A stretch of 49,185 nt of DNA. It comes from Phycisphaerae bacterium (GTDB lineage Bacteria > Planctomycetota > Phycisphaerae > UBA1845). The notes beneath the pieces were generated by a model. The model was not told the origin of the DNA, ran no database searches, and saw nothing but the letters and a program-made list of their open reading frames with translations. Below, one piece after another: positions 1-9,332 of this stretch (positions are counted from its first letter, which is position 1; every line of letters starts with the position of its first letter). The stretch is from contig JAJDDW010000002.1 of NCBI GenBank assembly GCA_029260115.1, forward strand, positions 1 to 49,185, given 5' to 3'. A program made the position numbers and the translations under genes.

Positions 1-582
<582 letters not shown>

Positions 583-598
583 TCACTATTCAGAACTT

Positions 599-627
599 CT
601 TATATCAAAACCGCTTAAACCTATCAA
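599..627 (-). promoter_or_regulatory. Predicted sigma70-type promoter of the CRISPR array
   Basis: On the minus strand TTGATA (627-622) is separated by exactly 17 nt from TATAAG (604-599). Transcription would start about 10 nt before the first repeat (582), so the first crRNA would carry almost no extra leader RNA. Both boxes are one or two bases off consensus. This is a sequence match only. Confidence 0.6.
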
Positions 628-715
628 TCCGCGAACAAGCCAGAAATCATTGTTCATAATTAAACGCCATTTTTTACAAATTCATAAGTACTCATTATTC
701 CACGGCTTAGCCGTA

Positions 716-758
716 CCGCGAACCTCCCTGCCGCCAACTGCGCGCTTCGGGTTCGCGG
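716..758 (-). terminator. Hairpin downstream of cas2, possible operon terminator
   Basis: Perfect 9-bp arms CCGCGAACC (716-724) and GGTTCGCGG (750-758) enclose 25 nt. The hairpin lies 33 nt past the cas2 stop and ahead of the leader promoter. It could end or weaken cas transcription before the array. There is no clear T-run, so an intrinsic terminator is uncertain. Confidence 0.4.
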
Positions 759-790
759 AACAATGATGGTTGCCCATTGATCGTCAACAA

Positions 791-1081
791 CTACACAATC
801 ATAGGCCCTTCCGGGTCGTACGATTCCTTTGCACCGACATGCTCCACTCGACGCTGCCAGTTTTTCCCCAAGAAGTAAAAACGTAAACTATCTTGAGAAG
901 CATCGGCTGTTGTGACCAATTTATGTCTTAGCTCTGTCCACTGAGCCGGGTCAACTAAACATTCGAACACCGAACATTGAACACGCTGGCCATAGTTTTC
1001 GCAAATTTTGGCGACGTGGCGAAGACGTCTCGCGCCAGTAGGCGATTGCGTGCTTACATCGTATGTCACTAAAACCATCAT
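791..1081 (-). CDS. cas2: CRISPR-associated endonuclease Cas2
   Basis: A 96-residue protein, normal length for Cas2. It opens with the ferredoxin-fold strand MMVLVTYDVST; the aspartate at residue 8 is the family's conserved metal-site residue. Cas2 forms the core of the Cas1-Cas2 integrase, which inserts new spacers next to the leader. The gene is last in the operon, six bases after cas1 and directly before the leader, the standard I-C position. A GGAAG ribosome site precedes ATG 1081; the adjacent ATG at 1078 is an equally possible start. Confidence 0.96.
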   Translation of the reverse strand: MMVLVTYDVSTQSPTGARRLRHVAKICENYGQRVQCSVFECLVDPAQWTELRHKLVTTADASQDSLRFYFLGKNWQRRVEHVGAKESYDPEGPMIV

Positions 1082-1087
1082 AACGAA

Positions 1088-2119
1088 TTACTTCCAAATA
1101 AAAGTTGGATAAGCATCTAGCTCTCCTCGTAAAAATCTTGCGAACAACATAGCCTGGACATGTGGCAACATCCCTATTGAAATTTTCTCGTTCAAATACG
1201 GATGCTCGATCTGCTCTTTTTTTCTATTTTGTAGTGCGACCAATACGGTTTTTCTCGTTTTGTCATCCATGTTCACAGCTCCGGTTTCTGTCTGCTCGAA
1301 TCCTTTCGACTTGATTTGTTGACGGTTAATCAATGACAACGCAAGTCTGTCGGCGAGGAATGGCCGAAACTCTTCCATTAAGTCCAAGGCTAAGCCGAAT
1401 CTCCCTGGTCTGTCTCGATGAAGATAGCCGACAGCGGGATCTAACCCGACGGTTTCAAGTGCCGCCCTTATGTCATGCCCCAGTATGGCATACAAAAAAG
1501 ATAGCATAGCGTTCATATTATCCAAAGGTGGCCGACGTGATCGCTTCTCAAAAATAAACCCGTGCTTTTGTGCGATGATGAGGTGATCGAAAACACCAAA
1601 ATATAACCTTGCGACGTCGCCCTCATGGCCTCTGGCTTCATCCAAGCTTTTTGAGCGAATCAAATCATCTAAGGCGCCAGCCATCCTTGTTGCGGCTTCA
1701 GACAATTTTTGCGCAGACTGCGGGTCGGTATGCTCCCTGGCCGCCCGCAGTAAGACTGTGCGACAATTACATATTTTTGCAGCTATAATAATTTTCGCGG
1801 TCTCGGCAGAAAAGGATTCATCGTCAGCCTTACGGTACTGCTGTCTGCGCAACAACACGTTTCCAGAGACTGAACCTTGCACTCTTGCATAAAACTTTCC
1901 CCACTCGCTGAGGAAAGATATAGCCACACCGTTTTCACCGCACAAATGCATCATGGATGGGCTACACGATACCTGGCCAAAACAAACGACGCCGTTGATG
2001 GTATGAATCGGCACGCGTAACTTAGTTTCGTGCTCTACACGCACGAGAATGGTCTCGCCCTTCCTAGCTAAATATGTTCCCTGGGTCGTTACGAATAACG
2101 TATTTAGAAGACGTTTCAT
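1088..2119 (-). CDS. cas1: CRISPR-associated integrase Cas1 (type I-C)
   Basis: A 343-residue Cas1 of the I-C subfamily. The beta-rich N-terminal half (residues 1-90) contains 'GVVCFGQVSCSP'. The helical catalytic half carries the conserved metal-ligand region around residues 230-255, including 'GYLHRDRPGRFGLALDLMEE', where the His and the following acidic residues belong to the active site. Cas1 catalyses spacer integration with Cas2, and in systems with Cas4 it partners with that nuclease to select PAM-bearing prespacers. An AGGAG site lies about 10 nt before ATG 2119. cas4 ends 13 nt upstream and cas2 starts 6 nt downstream, so the three adaptation genes are probably translated from one message. 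Confidence 0.97.
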   Translation of the reverse strand: MKRLLNTLFVTTQGTYLARKGETILVRVEHETKLRVPIHTINGVVCFGQVSCSPSMMHLCGENGVAISFLSEWGKFYARVQGSVSGNVLLRRQQYRKADDESFSAETAKIIIAAKICNCRTVLLRAAREHTDPQSAQKLSEAATRMAGALDDLIRSKSLDEARGHEGDVARLYFGVFDHLIIAQKHGFIFEKRSRRPPLDNMNAMLSFLYAILGHDIRAALETVGLDPAVGYLHRDRPGRFGLALDLMEEFRPFLADRLALSLINRQQIKSKGFEQTETGAVNMDDKTRKTVLVALQNRKKEQIEHPYLNEKISIGMLPHVQAMLFARFLRGELDAYPTFIWK

Positions 2120-2132
2120 GGGATTATTGCTC

Positions 2133-2867
2133 CTACCCGCTTATGACTGATCGCCATGTTTGATCGAGATAATGTTTCACGCTTCTTGCCTGGCCTATCG
2201 TTTTTGGAAGGCAGGCATCATATAGCGAACAGTTATCACACTTTTTTTCATAACGGGCGACTGGCGTTACGCGGGCATCATTCATCATGTGTAACTTATG
2301 GATTAATGATTCGGTGTGTGTGCGAAGTTTATCGTCAAACATGACAGCGTGCCGTCGGCGTGTCTTTCCGTAGAAAATGTATCCCACATTGATCCGGGCA
2401 CTCAACATTTCCTCTAGGCAAAAAGCCTGAGCGCAGAGCTGAACCTCATCGATCGGTTCATTCTTAACTCGGCCATGCTTGTATTCGATGGGAATGGGAT
2501 GCCATCTGCCAGCGGCATTCGATAGCATGATGTTCGCAGCTATCAACGAATCACTTTGGGCCAATGATCCCACCGATTCCTCAGGCATGTTTTCGTTATC
2601 AGAGTCTTCTATTTGATGAAACTCTACGATGTCCGCACGGCCAGATAGCCCTAGCCTAAGTGATCGTAAACGCAATCCACGAGCGATGCGAAAATCGCCG
2701 CGAACTTCGGTTTCGTCGGTATCGGCTCGCTCGTGAAGGATTTTGCCCTCAACTGTTAAACGGTTTTCCATCCACTGGCCTTCGAGATGGATGAGCGCCC
2801 ACTGCCTTTCGCAAAAGGCTAAGTGTTGCAAGGCGGAGATGGGAAGTAAATTGTCTTCAGAGAACAT
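2133..2867 (-). CDS. cas4: CRISPR-associated exonuclease Cas4
   Basis: A RecB-like nuclease of 244 residues from ATG 2867. An in-frame start 18 codons upstream (2921) is possible, but the alignment-friendly N-terminus 'MFSEDNLLPISALQHLAFCERQW' begins here. The four cysteines expected to hold a [4Fe-4S] cluster are visible: one near the N-terminus (Cys19) and three near the C-terminus (Cys210, Cys213 and Cys219, in 'CDNCSLYDAC'). The central part has 'IPIEYKHGR', resembling the nuclease motif with catalytic Glu and Lys. Cas4 trims prespacers and sets PAM choice and orientation. The gene is separated from cas7 by 117 nt containing a stable hairpin. Confidence 0.94.
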   Translation of the reverse strand: MFSEDNLLPISALQHLAFCERQWALIHLEGQWMENRLTVEGKILHERADTDETEVRGDFRIARGLRLRSLRLGLSGRADIVEFHQIEDSDNENMPEESVGSLAQSDSLIAANIMLSNAAGRWHPIPIEYKHGRVKNEPIDEVQLCAQAFCLEEMLSARINVGYIFYGKTRRRHAVMFDDKLRTHTESLIHKLHMMNDARVTPVARYEKKCDNCSLYDACLPKTIGQARSVKHYLDQTWRSVISG

Positions 2868-2931
2868 GGTTAGTGTCTCTCTTTTGGCACTTATGGTCCG
2901 GGATTGAAGATTGTATAACAAGAGGCCGCCG

Positions 2932-2966
2932 CAGCTTGCACGGCATTTTTAAGACCGCGCAAGCTG
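2932..2966 (-). promoter_or_regulatory. Stable hairpin between cas7 and cas4
   Basis: Arms CAGCTTGC (2932-2939) and GCAAGCTG (2959-2966) are perfectly complementary and extend inward by a further CGG/CCG pairing after one mismatch. The hairpin starts just past the cas7 stop and has no T-run. It may stabilise the cas8c-cas7 message or reduce read-through into the adaptation genes. Function is inferred from position only. Confidence 0.45.
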
Positions 2967-2984
2967 AAGCAGGTGGCTCGTTTG

Positions 2985-3953
2985 TTATAGTTTGTCCATG
3001 TCGCGTGGTAATTCTAGTAGTTCCACGCCTTTGGGGACTTTGTCGTTGTGGATGGTGACGTCGTAATCTGAAAATTTACGAGCTACTTCCACGTCATCTT
3101 TTCGCTTGACTTCAAAAACGTCTTCAAAGAGTACCTGGGCCGGGGCGCAGCCTAGCATGGCTTGCTGCACACGTTGGCTATTGTCGCTATCGTTGCCAAT
3201 ATGCTTGAAAACATATAAAGGCTGACGAACGGTCATCACACCTTTGCTAGCTGATCGATCATGCTCGTACATGTTCAAGATAGACTCGAATAGCAGCTTC
3301 AAATCATCGCCCGTAAAGCCGGTTTGCCTAGCTAAATGAGCGCTGATGAAACCTTTGCCAAGGTATAGGCCATAAGGGATGAGGGATTTGCGGCCCATAG
3401 TGCGGAGCTTGCTTTCCTCGTGTTCTGCTTCCCATTTTTCGTGGTCTGACACCTTACCGCCTGGAACAGTTTCGGCCACAGCCATGCGCGTTATAGAAAT
3501 GTCAAGCGGTAGGATTGAATCCACCGACCTAGCAAACGCAATTTGCACTGGTCCACGAACCTGGCCAGCGTTTGCACCTGTAGACATGACAGCTCCGAAT
3601 GTACGAACGTCATAGAAATTTTCGCACATCCATCGGCGAGCCACGTCGACTTTTTCTTTAGTGGCCACCTTCTTTCCTGATTCCACTTCCGGCGTAGCTT
3701 CGTGTGATCGTGCAATCTTAGTATTCAAATTGGTTGCATGTTCAATGAAAATTGCGTTAGGCATTTCGTTTTCACGAACGATTTGAACATAATTACGAAT
3801 GCGCCTTTTGATAGCCACATCAGAAACAATGCCGTGCATATCCTGCGGATCAACCCGTGGCGCGTTACCCGAGTCGGGATCACCGTTAGGATTGCCATTT
3901 TCGCAGTCAAAAAGAAAGAGGAATTCGTATCGGTTTTCAAGAGTATTGGACAT
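2985..3953 (-). CDS. cas7: Type I-C Cascade backbone protein Cas7 (Csd2)
   Basis: A 322-residue Csd2-family Cas7. The N-terminus '[19 protein letters not shown]' is the family's signature RNA-binding start, followed by '[16 protein letters not shown]'. Several copies of Cas7 coat the crRNA spacer to make the helical body of the I-C Cascade. A strong AGGAGA site lies eight bases before ATG 3953. The gene follows cas8c after 54 nt. The hairpin just past its stop could help keep cas7 mRNA abundant, which would suit a subunit needed in many copies. Confidence 0.97.
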   Translation of the reverse strand: MSNTLENRYEFLFLFDCENGNPNGDPDSGNAPRVDPQDMHGIVSDVAIKRRIRNYVQIVRENEMPNAIFIEHATNLNTKIARSHEATPEVESGKKVATKEKVDVARRWMCENFYDVRTFGAVMSTGANAGQVRGPVQIAFARSVDSILPLDISITRMAVAETVPGGKVSDHEKWEAEHEESKLRTMGRKSLIPYGLYLGKGFISAHLARQTGFTGDDLKLLFESILNMYEHDRSASKGVMTVRQPLYVFKHIGNDSDNSQRVQQAMLGCAPAQVLFEDVFEVKRKDDVEVARKFSDYDVTIHNDKVPKGVELLELPRDMDKL

Positions 3954-4007
3954 ATTATTCAGTCTCCTTTGAAAAGGTAAGTTAAAAATATTGCTATGTA
4001 CTATTGT

Positions 4008-5792
4008 TTATTCGTTCGAGTTATCTTCGGTCTTATCGTTATATCTCTTGGCTTTTTGCTGATAGTAGCCCATAGCAAAAAGAGTCTGCCCTTCCAGCGA
4101 TAGCGTTTTAGGTGGTGCTTGCTTCATCATATCCCACACCTCAGCTAGTTGCATTTCAAACCAATGGCCTAAGCCCCCGTCGATTTTTGGCAAGTGTCCA
4201 ACTTGTGCTTGTCGAACCAAGCGGCCAAGAACGAGACCTGGCGTCGCGCTGGCTGCGGCGTAGTATCGCTGTACAACGCCAGCTCCCACATTAGGCAAAG
4301 CCTTGTGTTGGATGGAAGCTAATATCGCCATGATGCGGCCACATAGATACGCTGGTTCGTGCAGGTCTGTATTAAGTTCTTCCTTCATATCGATTCCTTT
4401 CCGAATGCAATAAGCTTTGAGTAAACCAAGACGGGCATGTCGTTCTGCGTCGTCTTGAATAATGTCAATCTTGACCCTTAACAATGTTTGAGCCATGACC
4501 TGATGAGAAATAGGTTCACGGCGGATAGCTGCGTGCCATAGCACGGCTACTGTTGGTGCGGCTACGTCACCAAGATCACGAACAGTAGCCGCAAGTATAG
4601 CTGCGAACTTATGTGATCGAACCACGCCATTGCCATCCCGTCGAACAATAGCCAAATCACTTATCCACGCATCAATATTCTCCACCAGGTCTTCAAACTG
4701 CCCTTCCATCCAATCTCTGATGACCACTCGTGCGGAGTTGCCTGAGAGGGTTAGCGCGTTGTACCTTGCGTTGGCTAAGTCCGGCCGCTTACCTGAGCGA
4801 ATAGCTGTAAGAAGCATCTTGGCTTTGTTGGTTAGCTGAGCAACGTCGCGTGAGGTTAGTGACGACTGCTCGTCACCCTCTTCAACAATTTCTGAGTCAC
4901 CAAAATCAAGGCCGTGAATAAGAAACTTTAACGGGTCATCCTCTGGTGGAAGCTTTTTATCTCCCACATACCAATAGAGGACTTTCGTACCAGCCATCGT
5001 CTCACCGCGTTCGATCAGCGCATTGAGAGCAGCGACATATTGCTGCGCTGCCTCCTGCGAGAGCGCAGCGTTGCAAGATTGCTCCAGGCCATAGGAACAA
5101 AACGCATCTTCGTTAAAAGAAATCAGCGTCGTATCCACCCTACCACCAACACCGCCTAGCCCTTTTACTTTCGGGTGCGTTCTCGCTGGCTGCGATTCTT
5201 CACCTGTCACCAGACAAAGCATGGGAGCCTCGTCACCGTCGGACTTACGATCGAAAAGTGTTGGAAAATGTCCCCGCCACCAGTCGTGCCAGACATCCTC
5301 ATCTACAAGAATGCGCGGCTCGCCATCTTCTGATGTGATGGCGAAGGTCACGTTATCTGGCGATTTGGCCTTCTTTTCGGGGTCAGCAAGGGCTTCACAG
5401 ATTTCCTTACGCACTTCTTCATCACTAATAGCGTCAGCGATTACTCCAAAAACGCGATCAGCAGAAGCAGCTTCTCTAAGCAGGTTGAGAAAGAACTCGT
5501 GCTTAATCAACAATTTCTTATCTGGGTTATCTTCGCCAAATAGCAGTGCGTACTTAGCGGTATCCACCAAAAATTGTCGCATGGGCGTATCGCCTGCGAA
5601 CTTTAGGTGAGGCGTTTTAACGAATGATCTACCACGACTACGCTTGTCCCCATCATCCTTGAGATCGTGGATGTCGATGAACTTTCCTTTTGGGTTAAAC
5701 AGGATTAGCCAACGCACTGTTTTATTTGGGGTGAAGCCTTCTTCGGCTTCGATTCCCTCCTGGTGGGCGTAAGCTACGAGATTGGCGAGCAT
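4008..5792 (-). CDS. cas8c: Type I-C Cascade large subunit Cas8c (Csd1)
   Basis: A 594-residue Csd1-family protein of usual length, beginning 'MLANLVAYAHQEG' and containing the family's 'MLCLVTGEESQPARTHPKVKG' segment around residues 200-215. Cas8c recognises the PAM and helps open the target DNA so that Cas3 can be recruited. Its C-terminal part in I-C systems also makes an internally translated small Cas11c subunit; I did not find a decisive internal start for it, although several in-frame ATGs exist in the last third. Its ATG overlaps the cas5 stop by one base (TAATG), so translation is probably coupled. Confidence 0.96.
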   Translation of the reverse strand: MLANLVAYAHQEGIEAEEGFTPNKTVRWLILFNPKGKFIDIHDLKDDGDKRSRGRSFVKTPHLKFAGDTPMRQFLVDTAKYALLFGEDNPDKKLLIKHEFFLNLLREAASADRVFGVIADAISDEEVRKEICEALADPEKKAKSPDNVTFAITSEDGEPRILVDEDVWHDWWRGHFPTLFDRKSDGDEAPMLCLVTGEESQPARTHPKVKGLGGVGGRVDTTLISFNEDAFCSYGLEQSCNAALSQEAAQQYVAALNALIERGETMAGTKVLYWYVGDKKLPPEDDPLKFLIHGLDFGDSEIVEEGDEQSSLTSRDVAQLTNKAKMLLTAIRSGKRPDLANARYNALTLSGNSARVVIRDWMEGQFEDLVENIDAWISDLAIVRRDGNGVVRSHKFAAILAATVRDLGDVAAPTVAVLWHAAIRREPISHQVMAQTLLRVKIDIIQDDAERHARLGLLKAYCIRKGIDMKEELNTDLHEPAYLCGRIMAILASIQHKALPNVGAGVVQRYYAAASATPGLVLGRLVRQAQVGHLPKIDGGLGHWFEMQLAEVWDMMKQAPPKTLSLEGQTLFAMGYYQQKAKRYNDKTEDNSNE

Positions 5793-6526
5793 TACCCGGC
5801 CCTCCTTTCTAATTTCCTAACGTCCTTATGTCTGTATTCCGGCACCTTGAGAACGCCTTCTCGAATCACCGCTTTGAACAGGCTAATTGATGGCTGAACG
5901 GTGTTGGTGTTCGGCGAGGACAAATCAAATACGTCGTAGAGCATATATCCCAAGTCCTGATTGATAGGCTGAGGCTTTGGCTCGGTGTCGATTTCTTTGA
6001 TGAGCCTGAAGTAAGTGACAAATTCTCGGCACCCGAGATAGGGTTGCTGAAAACACTTCCCACCTTTGGCTCGGCGAATGAATTGGGCATCGAGTGCTGC
6101 TTGGTTCCGATTACAACCCGGCCAGCGTACAATGTGGCCATGCAAACGATAGCGGACATCTCGCAGCGCCATCGTCTGCCGCTGCTGTCGCGTTTTGCTG
6201 TCGTCTGCAAAAATAGGCTCAGGCTCGGCGGAGCCTTTCATCCATTGCTTCGCGTTTCGTTCGCTAGCGACCTGGCTCACTTCGTTACGCCGCAAGGCGA
6301 TGTATGTGATGGGGTTTAGGATTTCGATCTGTGTGATCTGCCATCTAAACTCCGCGTTGGCCGGATCCTTGTTGGGCTTAACGTAAATGGCGTCGAATAC
6401 CCCCCTAGCTGCACTAGGCGTGGGGCAGGGATAGCTGAAGCGTTCGATCTTCAACTCCGGTCTGCTAAAGCATGCGTAATCTGCCCAGACTTCAATGATA
6501 TGTGTCTGGTGATTGTCACTAACCAT
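5792..6526 (-). CDS. cas5: Type I-C crRNA-processing Cas5 (Cas5d)
   Basis: A 244-residue Cas5d. In I-C systems this protein replaces Cas6 as the endonuclease that cuts pre-crRNA at the repeat hairpin and then stays bound to the 5' handle. Family motifs visible are 'VWADYACFSRPELKIERFSYPCPTPSAARG' split over residues 11-41 and a Gly-rich 'RRAKGGKCFQQPYLGCREF' region. I chose ATG 6526 because a near-perfect AAAGGAGG lies about 8 nt upstream and because Cas5d normally starts some ten residues before 'YACFSRP'. The frame stays open to 6658, adding 44 residues with no family resemblance. No cas6 is present, as expected. Confidence 0.95.
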   Translation of the reverse strand: MVSDNHQTHIIEVWADYACFSRPELKIERFSYPCPTPSAARGVFDAIYVKPNKDPANAEFRWQITQIEILNPITYIALRRNEVSQVASERNAKQWMKGSAEPEPIFADDSKTRQQRQTMALRDVRYRLHGHIVRWPGCNRNQAALDAQFIRRAKGGKCFQQPYLGCREFVTYFRLIKEIDTEPKPQPINQDLGYMLYDVFDLSSPNTNTVQPSISLFKAVIREGVLKVPEYRHKDVRKLERRAG

Positions 6527-6843
6527 AGAAATGTCCTCCTTTGATAAAAAAATGTAACTATCGTTCGTCATAGCGGAATTGCAGAACGGCCATCCGTCAC
6601 GAATCAGCCGTTCGTAGATGAACCTCCGGTACGGCGGAATCCAAGAACGCACTCCCAAAATTCACACCTCAAGATCGGTCGAATACGGAATCAATAGTCA
6701 ATTGTCTTACTCTGACTATCCGTACATACACCTAACACGAAAAACTTGGGTAGTCAACACTGAACAGAGAAAAACAAAGCGATTATATATTTCTCTACTA
6801 TTAATAACAAATATTCAGCAAGAAATAGATTTGCTGATGTTCA
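6527..6843 (-). other. Intergenic gap between cas3 and cas5
   Basis: A 317-nt gap, unusually long for this operon. It contains the promoter at 6782-6810. The part nearest cas5 (6527-6658) is an open frame continuous with cas5 but without a good ribosome site and without recognisable homology. No independent gene is seen. Confidence 0.6.
6782..6810 (-). promoter_or_regulatory. Strong predicted sigma70-type promoter inside the cas operon
   Basis: On the minus strand TTGTTA (6810-6805) and a perfect TATAAT (6787-6782) are separated by exactly 17 nt of AT-rich DNA. It lies just past the cas3 stop and about 255 nt before the cas5 start. It could drive cas5-cas8c-cas7-cas4-cas1-cas2 independently of cas3. 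Confidence 0.65.
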
Positions 6844-9258
6844 TCAGGCCACTAGCGAATCATCGCCACCCAGCCAGCCCATGACTTCGTGGTATTTTCC
6901 GCCCTCCAGCGCTGTGAACCATGTGGCTTCCCTGTCACTTAGCTCTCTCTTGGCTGACCACTCGACTGGCTGTATGTGATGCCAGAGGACATTATCGAGG
7001 GATGGACGGTATATGCTGACCGTGTAAGGCCGGGCGTCTCTAGTCCACTTGCGAATGGCCTCGGGACGGTGAAACTCTGGCTGCTGCGTCCGCTCAACTA
7101 GTTCATTGAATTTGTCGTTGTCGTATGGCACGACAATGTTAATCGAATTCTGATCGATCAGTCGATACTCTTTAGCTACGTCTACGAAATTGCAAATCTC
7201 AATGGCGACTTGAAGCGGGCCTGATTCATCCCCTGTCCCGGTTAGTTTATAAAGCATCCTGAAATAACTTCGCAACTTATTGGGGTCATTTATAATGTTT
7301 AGCTCATCAAGCGATTGTTCATCCTGTTGAAACATATTTAAGAATGCTGTTGTCACTTGGATGGCACTTTTATATGCACCAGGCGGAGACTTCGCCCGGC
7401 CATCATCTTCAGGAGAGAATACATGAACGATTCCGGCCTGCGGTTGTCCACCACTCCGATTGCACCGCCCCGCCGCCTGCGCTATCGCTTCCAACGGACC
7501 TAAGGCTCGGTAGACAGTTGGAAAATCCAGATCGACCCCGGCTTCGATACATTGCGTGGAAATCAATCTAATTGGAAGCTTATCATCAAATCGTTGCTTA
7601 ACTTCTTCAAGCAACTTCTGTCGATGAGCCGGGCACATGTTGGTTGATAAATGTAAAATGCCATGGCCTTTCGCGTCAAAGCCACGGTCCAAAAGAAGTT
7701 GGGTAAGCTGTTGTGCATGTCGTTTTAGATTAACAATGCACAAAACCTGGGACTTATTAATTGCTTGGTCATCTACAAGTTCGTCGGCGAGTGATTTCCA
7801 GGGGAGCGGTTCGAAGTGTCGCCAGCGGACGTGAATGCGATTGGCACTTGGTTCAAACATGTCTTGAGCGTTCTTTACAATTTCGATGGGTTTCCATCCA
7901 GCTCGCGCTTGTTTACTCACCATATCGTGTAAGCTATCAAACGCAGGTTGGGTAGCTGTGCTAAAAACGATGGTTGATCCAAATCGCTCTGATAAACGTG
8001 ATAACGTAGCCAGCGTGGATACTGCTAAATGTTTTGGGATCGTTTGAACCTCGTCGAACAGGATCACGCTACCGGCTAGGCGATGCAATTTACGACATGC
8101 CGCCGGTCGATTAGCCATGAGCGATTCGAGGCATTGAATGCTGGTGGTTAGCACTATAGGCGCGTCCCAATTCTGGGCTAAGAGATTTCGCATTCGGTTT
8201 GAAGCGTTGATGTTGTCCTTGTCGGCGTCATCGTTCTCCTTGGCATCGTCATCTTGCGAACGAACGTGGCTATGGTCTTCGATCACAAAATTAGGGTGGA
8301 ATCCTTTATCTTCCGAAAAGAGTCTGCGATAGATGGTAGCCGTTTGCTCGATGATGCTCAGGAATGGCATGACGACAATGACGCGACGAAGCTTGTGTTC
8401 TGCGGCGTGCTGTAATGCAAATGCGAGCATGGAAAGCGTCTTGCCGGTCCCGGTCGGTGCAGAGAGCGTAAATAATCCAGGCTTGTGCTTGGTGCCGGCC
8501 CCAAGGCATTGGTGATAAAGGTTCGTGCGAATCTGTTGCATGTCACTACTAGCTGATGAGTCTTGAGTCAGCGAATCAATTTCTTTTTTCACGACCTCAA
8601 GTGCCCGGGCCGCGTCCAATATAGGCCCGTCAGCTCTGGTTCTTCGAGGCTGCTCTCGATCACCGTCAAAATGGGCTTCCGTTTCAATAAAGTCTGCATC
8701 CACGAGTGCGGAAAAAAGCATACGCACATCAAGCATGTCAGCTATATCAGACCTATCCTGCGCGGGAATTAAATGCGTGTCAGCATCCTGTTGTATGTGG
8801 GGGAAAGCAAACCCATCCTGCTCAAAACGGTTTAGTAATTTCGTCAGGTCTCCATCAGTGAATTTGGTATTTCGTTTTGGATCAAGGAACGCCCGTTCAA
8901 GTTCTGTTTCGAATTCCTTCCACTGATCAAGCTGTTGCAACCCGATATGATGGCCTTGAATCGCGAGTGCAGGAACGATGCCTAGATGTTTATAACACTT
9001 CGTAGCGATTAGCGCGCCCGCAGATGAATGATCGCGTCCTTTCTCATTGGGATCAGTAAGTCGTCGTTGAAATTGGTCGGCATACTTACCTAGATCGTGC
9101 AAAACCCCGGCGATGAAGGCCTGTTGCCCCGCGCCAAATGCGGAGGCATATCGTTCGGCACGTTTGGATACATGTTGGAGATGATCCAACTGGGTTTCTG
9201 GAATACCTTCGCCGCTTCTGTTTTTGCTATGTGCATGATATTTGATGTGCTTTAACAT
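6844..9258 (-). CDS. cas3: CRISPR-associated nuclease-helicase Cas3 (type I-C)
   Basis: An 804-residue Cas3 from ATG 9258, which has GGAAGA about 10 nt upstream; a TTG start at 9294 would add 12 residues. The N-terminal HD nuclease has 'GVLHDLGKYADQF' (HD at residues 54-55). The superfamily 2 helicase follows with Walker A 'SAPTGTGKT' near residue 270, the DExD/H box as 'LFDEVQ', motif III 'STATQ', and motif VI 'QAAGRCNRSG'. All key residues appear intact, so the enzyme should unwind and degrade DNA marked by Cascade. It is the first cas gene and lies only 75 bp from the end of an IS element, so its original promoter may have been displaced. Confidence 0.97.
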   Translation of the reverse strand: MLKHIKYHAHSKNRSGEGIPETQLDHLQHVSKRAERYASAFGAGQQAFIAGVLHDLGKYADQFQRRLTDPNEKGRDHSSAGALIATKCYKHLGIVPALAIQGHHIGLQQLDQWKEFETELERAFLDPKRNTKFTDGDLTKLLNRFEQDGFAFPHIQQDADTHLIPAQDRSDIADMLDVRMLFSALVDADFIETEAHFDGDREQPRRTRADGPILDAARALEVVKKEIDSLTQDSSASSDMQQIRTNLYHQCLGAGTKHKPGLFTLSAPTGTGKTLSMLAFALQHAAEHKLRRVIVVMPFLSIIEQTATIYRRLFSEDKGFHPNFVIEDHSHVRSQDDDAKENDDADKDNINASNRMRNLLAQNWDAPIVLTTSIQCLESLMANRPAACRKLHRLAGSVILFDEVQTIPKHLAVSTLATLSRLSERFGSTIVFSTATQPAFDSLHDMVSKQARAGWKPIEIVKNAQDMFEPSANRIHVRWRHFEPLPWKSLADELVDDQAINKSQVLCIVNLKRHAQQLTQLLLDRGFDAKGHGILHLSTNMCPAHRQKLLEEVKQRFDDKLPIRLISTQCIEAGVDLDFPTVYRALGPLEAIAQAAGRCNRSGGQPQAGIVHVFSPEDDGRAKSPPGAYKSAIQVTTAFLNMFQQDEQSLDELNIINDPNKLRSYFRMLYKLTGTGDESGPLQVAIEICNFVDVAKEYRLIDQNSINIVVPYDNDKFNELVERTQQPEFHRPEAIRKWTRDARPYTVSIYRPSLDNVLWHHIQPVEWSAKRELSDREATWFTALEGGKYHEVMGWLGGDDSLVA

Positions 9259-9332
9259 GTAAATCCAATCTTCCGATGAAGCATTCTTGCACAATCCCCA
9301 GTGTTTGTCGATCGGAACCCGCCATCTACTCT

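Larger units (their letters stand above)
583..790 (-). promoter_or_regulatory. CRISPR leader region
   Basis: This 208-nt stretch between the cas2 stop and the first repeat is AT-rich near the array and has no gene. By position and repeat orientation it is the leader, where new spacers are added and pre-crRNA transcription starts. It contains a promoter at 599-627 and, nearer cas2, a hairpin at 716-758 and a short palindrome at 702-714. Confidence 0.8.
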
